This document shows, in pieces, positions 17,028 through 25,509 of a DNA stretch of 64,000 nt. Position 1 is the first letter of the stretch, and each line of letters opens with the position of its first letter. Source of the DNA: Clostridium sp. AN503 (GTDB lineage Bacteria; Bacillota; Clostridia; Lachnospirales; Lachnospiraceae). The notes under the pieces are model-generated. The model saw nothing but the letters and a program-made list of their open reading frames with translations. It had not been told where the DNA came from and made no database searches. A program made the translations under genes and the position numbers. Where the stretch lies: positions 1 through 64,000 of the forward strand of contig NZ_JBFDTP010000001.1 of the NCBI RefSeq assembly GCF_040719375.1, written 5' to 3'.

Positions 17028-18716
17028 ATGGGAAGAACAAAATTGCCAATAGGCATCGAAAATTTTGAGGAGATTCGCAGAGAAAATTTTTACTATATAG
17101 ATAAGACAGGTCTGGTCCGGGATTTGCTGAACAATTGGGGAAAGGTGAATCTGTTTACCCGGCCGCGCCGGTTTGGCAAGACGCTCAACATGAGTATGCT
17201 TAAAAGCTTTTTTGAGATTGGCACAGATAAAACACTGTTTGATGGCTTGGCGATAGAAAAAGAAACTGTTCTGTGTGAAAAGTACATGGGTAAGTTTCCT
17301 GTGGTCTTCCTGTCACTGAAAAACGTAGATGGGCTGACATTTGAGGATGCGTATAATATGCTGCGACAGATATTACGCACAGAGATGTTCCGGCTGAAGT
17401 TTTTGGGGGATAGTGAAAAGATCTCTGAAAACGAAAAAAGATCTTTTCGGCGCTTTTGGGATGAACAGGAAACTCCGGATGATATTTTGGAAAGCTTGAA
17501 GATGCTTTCCCGTCTACTCTATCAGCATTATGGCCAGAAAGTCATTTTGCTGATCGATGAATATGACGTGCCGCTGGACAAGGCTTTTCAGCACGGTTAC
17601 TACAGGGAAATGGTATCTCTGATCCGCGGCCTGTTCGGCCAGGCCCTTAAGACCAATGATTTTCTGCACTTCGCAGTCCTAACCGGCTGTTTGCAGGTAT
17701 CGAAAGAGAGTATTTTTACAGGACTAAACAATTTTAAAGTATTGTCCATTACAGATCCGCGGTTCGATGAGCATTTCGGATTCACGGATGACGAGGTAAA
17801 GCGGCTTTTAGCGGATTATCAATTGGACGAACATTTCGACGAGACGAAACAGTGGTACGACGGGTATCGCTTTGGCAATGTGGATGTTTACTGCCCATGG
17901 GATGTGATCAACCATGTTGACCTGCTGTGCAGCCAGCCGGACGCCAGGCCACAGGCTTACTGGATCAACACCAGCGGAAATGATCTGGTGAAACGCTTTG
18001 TCGATAAAGCAGATAAAACGACGCAGAATGAGATCGAGCGTCTGGTCGCCGGAGAAGCGATTGAAAAAGCCGTGCGCCTGGAATTGACCTATGATGAGAT
18101 CGATAACAGCATTGATAATCTATGGAGCGTACTGTTCACCACCGGCTATCTGACCCAGGCCGGGGAGACAGACACCGGATACCGGCTCGTCATTCCCAAC
18201 CGCGAGGTGCGGGAGGTCTTTATCCTCCAGATCCAAGAATGGTTCCGGAAAACTATCGCACAGGATGAACGGCCCATGCAGGCGCTGTGCCAGGCATTTC
18301 TGGACGGCGATGCTGTAGAGATCCAGAAACGCTTAAACGTGATCCTGAGTAAGATGATCAGCATCCTTGATACAAAAGCACGGGACGAGCAAAAGGAAAA
18401 CTTTTACCACGGTCTGCTGCTGGGGCTTTTGCGCAGCCAGCCGGACTGGCTGATCCTGTCCAATGCAGAATCCGGCGAAGGCTTCTGCGATATCCTGATC
18501 GAGCCGGAGGACCCGGATATGGGGATTGTCATCGAGGTGAAATACGCAGCCGATATGGCGAAGCTTGATGGATGTGCGGCAAAAGCCTTAGAGCAGATCA
18601 GTGCGCTCCGGTATGACGAGAGGCTGCGCAATGACGGCAGAGATAATATCATGATGTACGGAATTTCGTTTTGTAAGAAAAGATGCAGAGTGGTATGTGA
18701 GGCTGGGAAAACCTGA
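17028..18716 (+). CDS. AAA-ATPase-like / PD-(D/E)XK nuclease-like protein
   Basis: A 562-aa protein of the widespread family that begins LPIGIENFEEIRRENFYYID and combines an AAA-ATPase_like domain (Pfam 09820) with a C-terminal PD-(D/E)XK domain (PDDEXK_9, Pfam 08011). A P-loop-like TRPRRFGKTLNMSML lies at about residues 45-59, Walker B-like VILLIDEYDVPLD near 178, and the nuclease-like core includes GFCDILIEP and VIEVKYA near 490-510. It stands alone on the plus strand between minus-strand operons. These proteins are often multi-copy and of unknown role; an association with mobile DNA or defence has been suggested, and nothing nearby settles it. Confidence 0.88.
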   Translation: MGRTKLPIGIENFEEIRRENFYYIDKTGLVRDLLNNWGKVNLFTRPRRFGKTLNMSMLKSFFEIGTDKTLFDGLAIEKETVLCEKYMGKFPVVFLSLKNVDGLTFEDAYNMLRQILRTEMFRLKFLGDSEKISENEKRSFRRFWDEQETPDDILESLKMLSRLLYQHYGQKVILLIDEYDVPLDKAFQHGYYREMVSLIRGLFGQALKTNDFLHFAVLTGCLQVSKESIFTGLNNFKVLSITDPRFDEHFGFTDDEVKRLLADYQLDEHFDETKQWYDGYRFGNVDVYCPWDVINHVDLLCSQPDARPQAYWINTSGNDLVKRFVDKADKTTQNEIERLVAGEAIEKAVRLELTYDEIDNSIDNLWSVLFTTGYLTQAGETDTGYRLVIPNREVREVFILQIQEWFRKTIAQDERPMQALCQAFLDGDAVEIQKRLNVILSKMISILDTKARDEQKENFYHGLLLGLLRSQPDWLILSNAESGEGFCDILIEPEDPDMGIVIEVKYAADMAKLDGCAAKALEQISALRYDERLRNDGRDNIMMYGISFCKKRCRVVCEAGKT

Positions 18717-18764
18717 TCATCGGCTACATGTGGGTGCATGGAAGAATTGATGCTTTTAAGACAG

Positions 18765-18806
18765 CGAAAAAGCCGGAAGCTTACGCATCGCTTCCGGCTC
18801 ATATTT
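18765..18806. terminator. Bidirectional terminator between convergent genes
   Basis: AGCCGGAAGC (18771-18780) and GCTTCCGGCT (18790-18799) form a perfect 10-bp stem with a 9-base loop. Plus-strand side is followed by CATATTTTATT; minus-strand side by TTTTTCGC. It separates the AAA/PD-(D/E)XK gene from the radical SAM operon. Confidence 0.85.
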
Positions 18807-18852
18807 TATTCAGCTACTTTTCAGCAGTAAGGCCTTATCCGTCCAATCTCTT

Positions 18853-20097
18853 TCATTTCAAACGACTATACAAAAGATCCGCTGTTATATTCCTGGTCAG
18901 CTCACAATGCAGGTCCCCGCTTTTACTCATTCTGATTTCCGGACACCCTCCGCAGCAGGTGTACTTGCAAAAGCAGTCAGCACATTCAGCATAACAATGT
19001 ACGCTCATTGACCTGCTATGGCTGTCTTCATAGCAAATCTCCTCCTGCTCAAACAGGAATTGCCCTGTACTGAACCAACTTTTTTCTTCTACCTGTGAAC
19101 AACTGGTAATCACGCCGCCTGGCGAGATGATCAGCAGATTGCCCTGTGCCGCACCACAAAAAAATAACCGCGGAGATAAACGGCTGGTCTCCGGCGTAAG
19201 CAGACGGATGCCCCGTTCCTTCGCCCTGCAATAGGCCGCATAAATGCCATGCGTATACATCTCGGGATCTGGTGGCGCCAGAGTGGTATGACTGCCATGC
19301 CCGACTGTCAACATGGGAGAAACGATTACAGTGCATCCCGGGAATTCCTCTGCAAAAAAATCAACAATACGGTCTATATGTACGAGGGATTGGGCTGTGA
19401 CCGTGACTCGAAAACAGACCGTGCAATCAGATTTATGTAATTGCCGTGCATGATACATTACCCTCTCAAACGATGCTTGCCCATTTGGCCCTGGCCGCTG
19501 CTCATTTTGGATGTCTTCCGGTCCGTCTATGGATATGGTCACATTTGCAAAATTTTGTATGATAAACTCAGTCAATTCCGGATTCGAATAGTTGGCATTT
19601 GTAGTCATAGACATACGCGCCACAATGTGATGCTGGCTGGCATAGTCTCTCAAATAGTCTACAGCGTAGCGAAACAGTGCCTCATGAAGAGTAGGTTCCC
19701 CTCCGCCATAAAATGCCACTGGCAATATTGGGAATGTTTCAGACTGAACCTTTTTCTTAACAATGGCATGTACAATAGAGCGCACCTGAGCTTTGCGCAT
19801 AAGCGGCATGGGCGCCCGGCTGTCAGAGAGATAACAGTATAAACATCCCAGGTTACAACCATCCGTTAAATTAATGCAGTAAGCGGGGAAATCGCCGGGT
19901 TCCGGACAAAACGTCAGCAGTTCCCCGCTTTCGGCGGGGACTATCCCGGAAATCCACTCATCCATTGCATCTGGATCTGCCTGCAGGTTCGCCGACATCT
20001 CTTCGGACAGCAAAACCACACGCTGAGCAGCCGGGATATATGCCAATTGGTGTGACTGGTCCTGGGTTGAAATAAAAAAAACCTCAATATGATTCAT
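18853..20097 (-). CDS. Radical SAM/SPASM peptide maturase of a Nif11-leader locus
   Basis: A 414-aa protein. The radical SAM cluster motif is CNLGCLYCY (Cys81, Cys85, Cys88), followed by FYGGGEPTLH and SMTTNANYSN, and NVTISIDGP, all standard for the family. The C-terminal part is very cysteine-rich (CGAAQ, ITSCSQ, then CYAECADCFCKYTCCGGCPE and HCELT), a SPASM domain that should hold auxiliary Fe-S clusters. Start at the ATG with AAGGAG upstream; this ATG overlaps the stop of the GNAT gene (ATGA). Given the small Cys-containing peptide gene 660 bp upstream, it probably forms a crosslink (thioether or C-C) in that peptide. The chemistry is inference. Confidence 0.88.
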   Translation of the reverse strand: MNHIEVFFISTQDQSHQLAYIPAAQRVVLLSEEMSANLQADPDAMDEWISGIVPAESGELLTFCPEPGDFPAYCINLTDGCNLGCLYCYLSDSRAPMPLMRKAQVRSIVHAIVKKKVQSETFPILPVAFYGGGEPTLHEALFRYAVDYLRDYASQHHIVARMSMTTNANYSNPELTEFIIQNFANVTISIDGPEDIQNEQRPGPNGQASFERVMYHARQLHKSDCTVCFRVTVTAQSLVHIDRIVDFFAEEFPGCTVIVSPMLTVGHGSHTTLAPPDPEMYTHGIYAAYCRAKERGIRLLTPETSRLSPRLFFCGAAQGNLLIISPGGVITSCSQVEEKSWFSTGQFLFEQEEICYEDSHSRSMSVHCYAECADCFCKYTCCGGCPEIRMSKSGDLHCELTRNITADLLYSRLK

Positions 20098-20702
20098 CCA
20101 TTTATCTCCTTCAGTTGTGTAAGGGCATCGCAGTCGATCCGTACATTGAACCGGGTGCATAAACGGGTGACAAAGTCGGTGGGGTGCTGCCCTCTTGACA
20201 GCTCATATCGCAGCAGACTCTCCCGTTTCCCCGTCTCCTGGTCATAAAATCCATCCGGCACTGAGCCCACCATGCGAAATCCGCAGGCATCGTTAATTCT
20301 TTGGATGGTGCGGTGGCGCTCCGCTGTCTTTGACACAATAGTCTGGATATTGGGTTTGACTGAGAAAATCTTATCCAGCAGACACGCATAACAGGCCAGC
20401 CCCAATCCACGGTTGGAAAATGCAGGAGCTGCGCCTCCCATCACCTCGGCAGTACTGCCCTGTACGCAGACACAGGCGTATGTTACCCAGACATCGTTTC
20501 CCTGCTCCACCACCAGATGTATGGTGTTACCTGACTGTTTCCGGGTATATGCATAATGCAGATCTGTAAAGACGGAAGGAATGCCCGTCCGGGTTGGAAT
20601 CGTACATAAATTACGCCATGCTTTGTCACTCAGGCATTCCAGCAAAAAGTCCACATGGCGAAGATTGCCGCAGTCATACAGGTGCGCAGTCAGATCTATC
20701 AT
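20094..20702 (-). CDS. GNAT-like N-acyltransferase in the Nif11/radical SAM locus
   Basis: A 202-aa protein with GNAT features: a strand VWVTYACVCVQG, an acetyl-CoA loop region FSNRGLGLACYACLLD, and a late stretch INDACGFRMVGSVPDGFYD typical of the C-terminal half. It lies 53 bp after the peptide gene and overlaps the radical SAM gene by four bases, so it is translated together with it. It may acylate the peptide product or a building block, or give immunity; there is no direct evidence for any of these. The match is fold-level, not a named family. Confidence 0.7.
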   Translation of the reverse strand: MIDLTAHLYDCGNLRHVDFLLECLSDKAWRNLCTIPTRTGIPSVFTDLHYAYTRKQSGNTIHLVVEQGNDVWVTYACVCVQGSTAEVMGGAAPAFSNRGLGLACYACLLDKIFSVKPNIQTIVSKTAERHRTIQRINDACGFRMVGSVPDGFYDQETGKRESLLRYELSRGQHPTDFVTRLCTRFNVRIDCDALTQLKEING

Positions 20703-20755
20703 CTGTTTTCACTCTTTCCTAAAAATGTCAATCCGGACAGGTTGATTTTAATTAG

Positions 20756-20983
20756 TTACATATGTGTCGTACAGGTGTTTTTGCCGCAAGAGCCGGTAAC
20801 CGGAAGCAGGCGGGGATCAATGTCCCCCTTAGCAAAATATTCTCTGATTTCCTCTTCGGACACATCGATATGCTCCTGCTTTGCCAATGTAACAACATCT
20901 TCAACTGTTTTTGTTGCCTGCAGTTTTTTCATAAGTTCGTCATCGCTAAGGATCTGGTCAATCGCTGTATTAATTTTACTCAT
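20756..20983 (-). CDS. Nif11-leader type RiPP precursor peptide (candidate)
   Basis: A 75-aa acidic peptide preceded by AAGGAG at about ten bases. Residues 1-50 match the Nif11-like leader pattern: AIDQILSDDELMKKLQ, then KTVEDVVTLAKQE and VSEEEIREYF. The short C-terminal core after about residue 62 is VTGSCGKNTCTTHM, with two cysteines (66 and 71) four residues apart plus Ser, Thr and Asn, plausible targets for radical SAM crosslinking. Genes for a GNAT protein and a SPASM enzyme follow, and a MalT-like regulator precedes. No transporter or protease is in the locus, so leader removal and export would have to be encoded elsewhere. Confidence 0.8.
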   Translation of the reverse strand: MSKINTAIDQILSDDELMKKLQATKTVEDVVTLAKQEHIDVSEEEIREYFAKGDIDPRLLPVTGSCGKNTCTTHM

Positions 20984-21029
20984 ATAATAATCTCCTTTGT
21001 CTGTCCGGATTGAGCATCATTGTGTGGGC

Positions 21030-21041
21030 GTTACTAGTAAC
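21030..21041. promoter_or_regulatory. 12-bp palindrome upstream of the Nif11 peptide gene
   Basis: GTTACTAGTAAC is a perfect palindrome in the 112-bp gap between the LuxR-type regulator gene and the peptide gene, 46 bp before the peptide start. A TATGAT box at 21054-21049 (minus strand) lies upstream of it. It is a natural candidate operator for the neighbouring regulator; not proven. Confidence 0.5.
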
Positions 21042-21095
21042 ACTTTTATCATATAACAGATTTCCACTATGTGCATGGGCCAAAACAGCCTATTT

Positions 21096-23543
21096 CTAAA
21101 AATGGATACTCTGGAGATCTGATTTCCCACGGATATTCAGCTTGCTGTAGATCTTGTTCAGCGTATTTTTAACGGTAGCCGGAGAAATGACCAGCCTGAG
21201 GGCAATTTCCTGTGTAGTAAGCCGTTCTTTCGCAAGCAAGGCAATTTCCCGCTCCCTCGACGTCAAAGGAGAATACCCCAAAAGTTCAGCCCGCACCGCT
21301 GCAGCGCCAAAAGCAAACCGCCTTCCCAGGAGACGTACCTGCTCCAGAGCGGTCTCATCCTGGCAGGAAAGCGCACAATCCCCCAGAATTCCAGACAGAT
21401 TGGCATAATATTCTGCAATTGGCAGATAAACCTTATCGGGAATCGCCAGGGCCAGCGCACGCTCAACGCACTCCCGCGCCATAGTCCGATCGCCTGCTTC
21501 CTCATAGTAGGCTGCCTGCTCCAACCAGATATAAAGTATGGGAAGCAAATGGTGAAATTCTTTACTTTCCTGAATAAAAGCTGCCGCCGCCCCGGTAAAT
21601 TCTTCCCGTTTATGCCGACGCAGCCCCCGTAGAGTGATAATATGGGCAAAGGGAATGCTGATCGGGTAAAGCTGCTGCCTGACCGCTTCCTTACGGAATA
21701 ACCACTGGGGAATCTGCTCTTCTATGTCCAGTAAAAAATAAAGATAAGCCAGACAGACCTCCGCAGCTGTCACACAGCGAAACTCTTTCCCCTTAAACGC
21801 ATGCCGCTCAATAGCGCTTACTGCCGCTGAAAAACACTCTGCATCGCCTTGCAGCAATGCCCGCCGGGCCGTTAAGGTCAGAGTACAAAAATAGATGCTG
21901 TCCTGACCATGTTCGGCAGCAATAAATTTTGCCTGACTGGTAAACATCTTACACTCATTTTCATCTCCTGAGAGAAGGCGCGCCTCCGCATACATTACCT
22001 CCGGCGCACCAAGTCCTTTTCCTCCGCCAATAACCGCATAGCGCGGTACTCCCTCCCGCACCAGTTGAATCGTTTCCGCAAGCTTTCCCGGCTCCCGCCA
22101 GAACATATACACCACGCTGGGAATCTCAAAGGTCCAGGAATCATTAGTCAGATAGAAATCCCTCGGATCATCCAGCAATTCATATACCGCATCGTGATGG
22201 CGGCACATGCCAGCCACATCATTAAACGCCTGAAAAGATGCAATCAGCTCAAGCGCCGCTTCCACGAACTTCTGCTGCCGGACCTCCGGCATCTCCCGAA
22301 GCTGCATCAACCGGGTGATTGCAGTCCGGGCCAATGTGATTTTGCCGTTGAGACTGGCCTTGATAGCTGAACCAAGCAAAAGCTGCCATTTATCCACCAA
22401 CAACTCCTTGGAACACCGGAAAAACAGAGCATTCAGCTGATCCGTTTTCGTCCGCACCAGCTCGGCAAGCTGCAGGCTGTTCAGTGTCACGGCAAGAGCC
22501 GCCTCATCATTTCCGGACTGAACAAAAAACAGGATAGCTTCCACGTTTTTCCTCTGGGTCAAACAAGCCTCCCCCGCCCGGCCCCACATCATTTTACGGA
22601 AATCGTCATCCCGCGCCGACATCTTTGCAGACAGGTATTCTTTCAGAAGCCCGTGTAAAATATACTCCGCTCCCTCCCGGTGAACAAGCGGATTGCGCCG
22701 CACAATGTTCCACAATGCATCCGGAACTGTTTTGTGTCCTGAAATGCGCGCCGCCTGCGCCTCTGTAAACGTATCCAGCAGAGACAGGCCCAGGAAAAAC
22801 GAGCGCTGGCCGGCATCCAGCGCTCCCCAAAAGGACCGTTCCATCAGTTCATCAATTCCCACCTGTTCACTCATTCTGCCGCTTGCCAGATATTGTGTGA
22901 GATGAAGCCGCAGGGCTGCTGCCCATCCTCCTGTCAGTTCATACAGCCGCTCCGCTTCCTCCGCTCGGATCTCCACGCCATTTTTTCCAAATAACTTCCG
23001 AATGTCTTCTGTTTGAAAACAAAATACATCCTGAAAAATCTGACCAATATGCGGGTTAGAAATAGAGCTTACCGTTTCTGTGCATATGGGTTGAGTCAGG
23101 ACAACCAGATGAAGCCTCCTGCAATGGTGTGCCGCCAGCGCATCCAACAAACGGTAGGGTGCCGGAAACCCTGCCAACTGATAGTTATCAATGACTAAAA
23201 TCGTTTCCGTGTCACAGGATAAACCATCCATCAGGAGTGCAATACTTCCAATATTGTCCAACGTAGGGGAAGTGATCTTAGACAGAAAATCACCTGTATG
23301 CGCATCGGCAGAAGACAAAAGCGTGCAAATCCCGGACCATGCACGTTCCGGCGGCTCCCCGAAACAGGTATACCAGCGGCAAACCTTATCCTGCCGGTGT
23401 TTGTCCAGAAAGCAGGATACTGCGGTCGTTTTGCCAAATCCCGATCCAGCCGTAATCAGCGTTAACGGAAGAGATAAGATCGATTTCAACGCGTTTTTTA
23501 AGCGGGGAGGGAAGAAAAAAATATTGGTTGGGATTGTTTTCAA
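21096..23543 (-). CDS. MalT-like (LAL) LuxR-family ATP-dependent regulator
   Basis: An 815-aa regulator. N-terminal STAND-type ATPase with Walker A TAGSGFGKTT (about residues 31-40) and Walker B-like ILVIDNYQL, a long helical repeat (TPR/MalT-like) middle, and a C-terminal LuxR helix-turn-helix (LTSREREIALLAKERLTTQE, then VKNTLNKIYSKL). The likely start is TTG, supported by AAGGGGG nine bases upstream; no ATG has a comparable site. Such proteins are activators that bind a small ligand. It is co-directional with, and just upstream of, the Nif11 peptide gene, so it probably controls that locus. Confidence 0.88.
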   Translation of the reverse strand: MKTIPTNIFFFPPRLKNALKSILSLPLTLITAGSGFGKTTAVSCFLDKHRQDKVCRWYTCFGEPPERAWSGICTLLSSADAHTGDFLSKITSPTLDNIGSIALLMDGLSCDTETILVIDNYQLAGFPAPYRLLDALAAHHCRRLHLVVLTQPICTETVSSISNPHIGQIFQDVFCFQTEDIRKLFGKNGVEIRAEEAERLYELTGGWAAALRLHLTQYLASGRMSEQVGIDELMERSFWGALDAGQRSFFLGLSLLDTFTEAQAARISGHKTVPDALWNIVRRNPLVHREGAEYILHGLLKEYLSAKMSARDDDFRKMMWGRAGEACLTQRKNVEAILFFVQSGNDEAALAVTLNSLQLAELVRTKTDQLNALFFRCSKELLVDKWQLLLGSAIKASLNGKITLARTAITRLMQLREMPEVRQQKFVEAALELIASFQAFNDVAGMCRHHDAVYELLDDPRDFYLTNDSWTFEIPSVVYMFWREPGKLAETIQLVREGVPRYAVIGGGKGLGAPEVMYAEARLLSGDENECKMFTSQAKFIAAEHGQDSIYFCTLTLTARRALLQGDAECFSAAVSAIERHAFKGKEFRCVTAAEVCLAYLYFLLDIEEQIPQWLFRKEAVRQQLYPISIPFAHIITLRGLRRHKREEFTGAAAAFIQESKEFHHLLPILYIWLEQAAYYEEAGDRTMARECVERALALAIPDKVYLPIAEYYANLSGILGDCALSCQDETALEQVRLLGRRFAFGAAAVRAELLGYSPLTSREREIALLAKERLTTQEIALRLVISPATVKNTLNKIYSKLNIRGKSDLQSIHF

Positions 23544-23676
23544 TTGGTTTTGCCCCCTTCACTGACATGTGTTATGGTAATTGTACCATAGGCATGGGGG
23601 GTTGGGAAGGAAGCGTTTATGGTAGTATGGCGACTATTGCCTGCATAATCCGATACAAAATAAAATTTATACATCT

Positions 23677-24720
23677 TCACTCAAAAATATCCCCACTGGC
23701 AATATCCCATAAAAGCTGCAGCATTACCGCGGCAATATTTATAGAGAGATAATCGAATGTGGTGCTATTCCCATGCATAATGCAATTACGGATATTCATC
23801 CGTTTTACATCAAACAGATCCTTCAAAAGTTCAAAATATTCCGGTACGATTTCTTTTTCCGCATAATCCGAGTGCAGTATAGTCCCGATCGTAATAGGCT
23901 TATTTCTGTCCATTCCTGTTAAAATTGCCCGCTTATCTTTCGTATCATCTATAAGAGCATGGCTCACGAACATCTGATAAACCTTATTCATGGTTTGATG
24001 CTGAGTTCCTCCAAATACCGCTGAACCGTTTAACTTTCCAAACGTAAATGCCTGATACAGCCACACTTCCTCCTGGCTAAGTTCGGAAACATCTACTTTC
24101 CCGCCTGAACCAATCTTGGACAGCCCTGAAAACAAAAGCCGGTTCTGTAGATACATAATCAGAAAATGATCGATCAGCGCAGGTAAAATAAACGTAGTTC
24201 CACAGGCATGCATACTTTTCTCTTTAGCAGGTTCTCCAACCGGCCGTAATTGGAGCGGATACTCCACATCCATCAAAATCCCAAAGTATTCCCGCGCTGC
24301 CCTAAGATACAATTCATCGTAATCTACCACCAGTCTTGGGGACGTTAAAATAGGTATCGGTTTTTTCTGCAGATATAAATTGTAATGAAAATTACAGAAT
24401 ATATTTCCCAGATATAAGTTAAAATCTGCGATCAATTTTTTACGAAGTATAAATGATTCCTTTTCCCGATCACTGCTAAATTCTCCAAAAGGTTCGGGGT
24501 ATTCTGCATTCTGGCAGTCGTATTCATAAATTTCTCGAAACTCTCGCAGGATCTGCCTTTTAACCTGCTTCTTTTCTGTTTCTGTGCTTGACTCTGCTGA
24601 AAGAAGTTTGTTGATTTTCTCTTCTACATAGGCTTTTGCCGGAACATCATTTTGTAAAACTGCAGACGGGCCAATCATTATATATTTCTTCTTGTAACAG
24701 TAGGATGGGGGAGTGTTCAT
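23677..24720 (-). CDS. Unassigned protein with C-terminal HEPN-like RxxxxH motif
   Basis: A 347-aa soluble protein I do not recognise. I start it at the ATG (MNTPPSYCYK) with AAGGTG five bases upstream. The first third is charged and helical; the middle is mixed. Near the C terminus MNIRNCIMHGNSTTFDYL carries Arg311 and His316, the RxxxxH spacing of HEPN ribonuclease domains, followed by a hydrophobic helix, as in HEPN and DUF4209-like folds. It sits alone between the terminator of the polysaccharide operon and the regulator of the RiPP-like locus. A defence or toxin role is possible but rests on a short motif. Confidence 0.65.
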   Translation of the reverse strand: MNTPPSYCYKKKYIMIGPSAVLQNDVPAKAYVEEKINKLLSAESSTETEKKQVKRQILREFREIYEYDCQNAEYPEPFGEFSSDREKESFILRKKLIADFNLYLGNIFCNFHYNLYLQKKPIPILTSPRLVVDYDELYLRAAREYFGILMDVEYPLQLRPVGEPAKEKSMHACGTTFILPALIDHFLIMYLQNRLLFSGLSKIGSGGKVDVSELSQEEVWLYQAFTFGKLNGSAVFGGTQHQTMNKVYQMFVSHALIDDTKDKRAILTGMDRNKPITIGTILHSDYAEKEIVPEYFELLKDLFDVKRMNIRNCIMHGNSTTFDYLSINIAAVMLQLLWDIASGDIFE

Positions 24721-24843
24721 TTTTTCACCTTCTAAACTAATTGGGGGATATTTGACAAGTGTATTTATATTTTTTTGCCATGCTTTTTCTTCTTTTACGT
24801 TTATTATACAACAGCTTTGTCGCTTTGCGAAGGATTTGCAACA

Positions 24844-24890
24844 CAAAAAAGAGGCATACAATTCAGGATTGATCTCTGAAGTCTGCCTCT
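24844..24890 (-). terminator. Terminator at the end of the exopolysaccharide operon
   Basis: On the minus strand AGAGGCA (24890-24884) pairs with TGCCTCT (24856-24850), with a smaller TTCAG/CTGAA stem inside, followed by TTTTT. It lies 17 bp after the VanZ-like gene and marks the end of the operon. Confidence 0.8.
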
Positions 24891-24906
24891 GAGTGCGTAA
24901 ACAACG

Positions 24907-25464
24907 CTATCTATGAATTTGTTGTCTAATCCAGTTTATTATTTGGTAAAACAGATAACCACAAGCCATTCCCAATGTGTTCATAACCATATCATCTATC
25001 TGAAAGTACCCTCGCTGTGTCAGCAGCTGAGTAAACTCAATCACCACACTGGTCATAGCTCCAGCCAGAATACAAACCAGACCCTGGCGTGCTCTTTTCC
25101 AAATAAGAGGAAGTAATACACCGTATGGCATAAACAAGAACAGGTTTTCCACTACATAGGCATTGGCTCGTGGACTGCCAACGGTTCCGAAAAGATGTAA
25201 ATTCATGGTGGTCCTGGAGCCGGGTTCCCGGGTTAATAATGTGATCTGAATCAAAACCAGTAAATATGTCAAAAACAGTATTTTTTCGAATTGATGCTTT
25301 CGCGTTAAAATATTGCTGCAAAATAGCCATGACCAGATTAAATATAAAACCAAACCTATGCCTGCAGCCAAAGGTAAATGCTGCAGTGTATCTCCAATAT
25401 CTTGTATTATATATTTCCACATGATTGGATAGCCTAGCTGTAAAATCATATTGTTGTGTTCCAT
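24907..25464 (-). CDS. VanZ-like membrane protein
   Basis: A 185-aa membrane protein with four to five hydrophobic segments. Family residues are in ENLFLFMPYGVLLPLIW and SVVIEFTQLLTQRGYFQIDD, followed by NTLGMACGYLFY. VanZ proteins are found in glycopeptide-resistance clusters and, more often, in cell-surface polysaccharide loci; their reaction is unknown. Here it is the last gene of the exopolysaccharide operon, 45 bp after the flippase gene, so a role in envelope assembly is more likely than resistance. Confidence 0.88.
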   Translation of the reverse strand: MEHNNMILQLGYPIMWKYIIQDIGDTLQHLPLAAGIGLVLYLIWSWLFCSNILTRKHQFEKILFLTYLLVLIQITLLTREPGSRTTMNLHLFGTVGSPRANAYVVENLFLFMPYGVLLPLIWKRARQGLVCILAGAMTSVVIEFTQLLTQRGYFQIDDMVMNTLGMACGYLFYQIINWIRQQIHR

Positions 25465-25509
25465 TCTTCCTTCTATTTTATGAATGATTAAACAAACCTA
25501 ATCTCACCT

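Noticed and set aside
23386..23568. Alternative ATG frame at the start of the LuxR-type regulator gene
   Set aside because: It is out of frame with the regulator and its product has no family features; the TTG start with AAGGGGG serves the real gene.
24907..25464. VanZ as a glycopeptide-resistance gene
   Set aside because: No vanHAX or vanRS genes are near; it is the last gene of a polysaccharide operon, where VanZ homologues are common.
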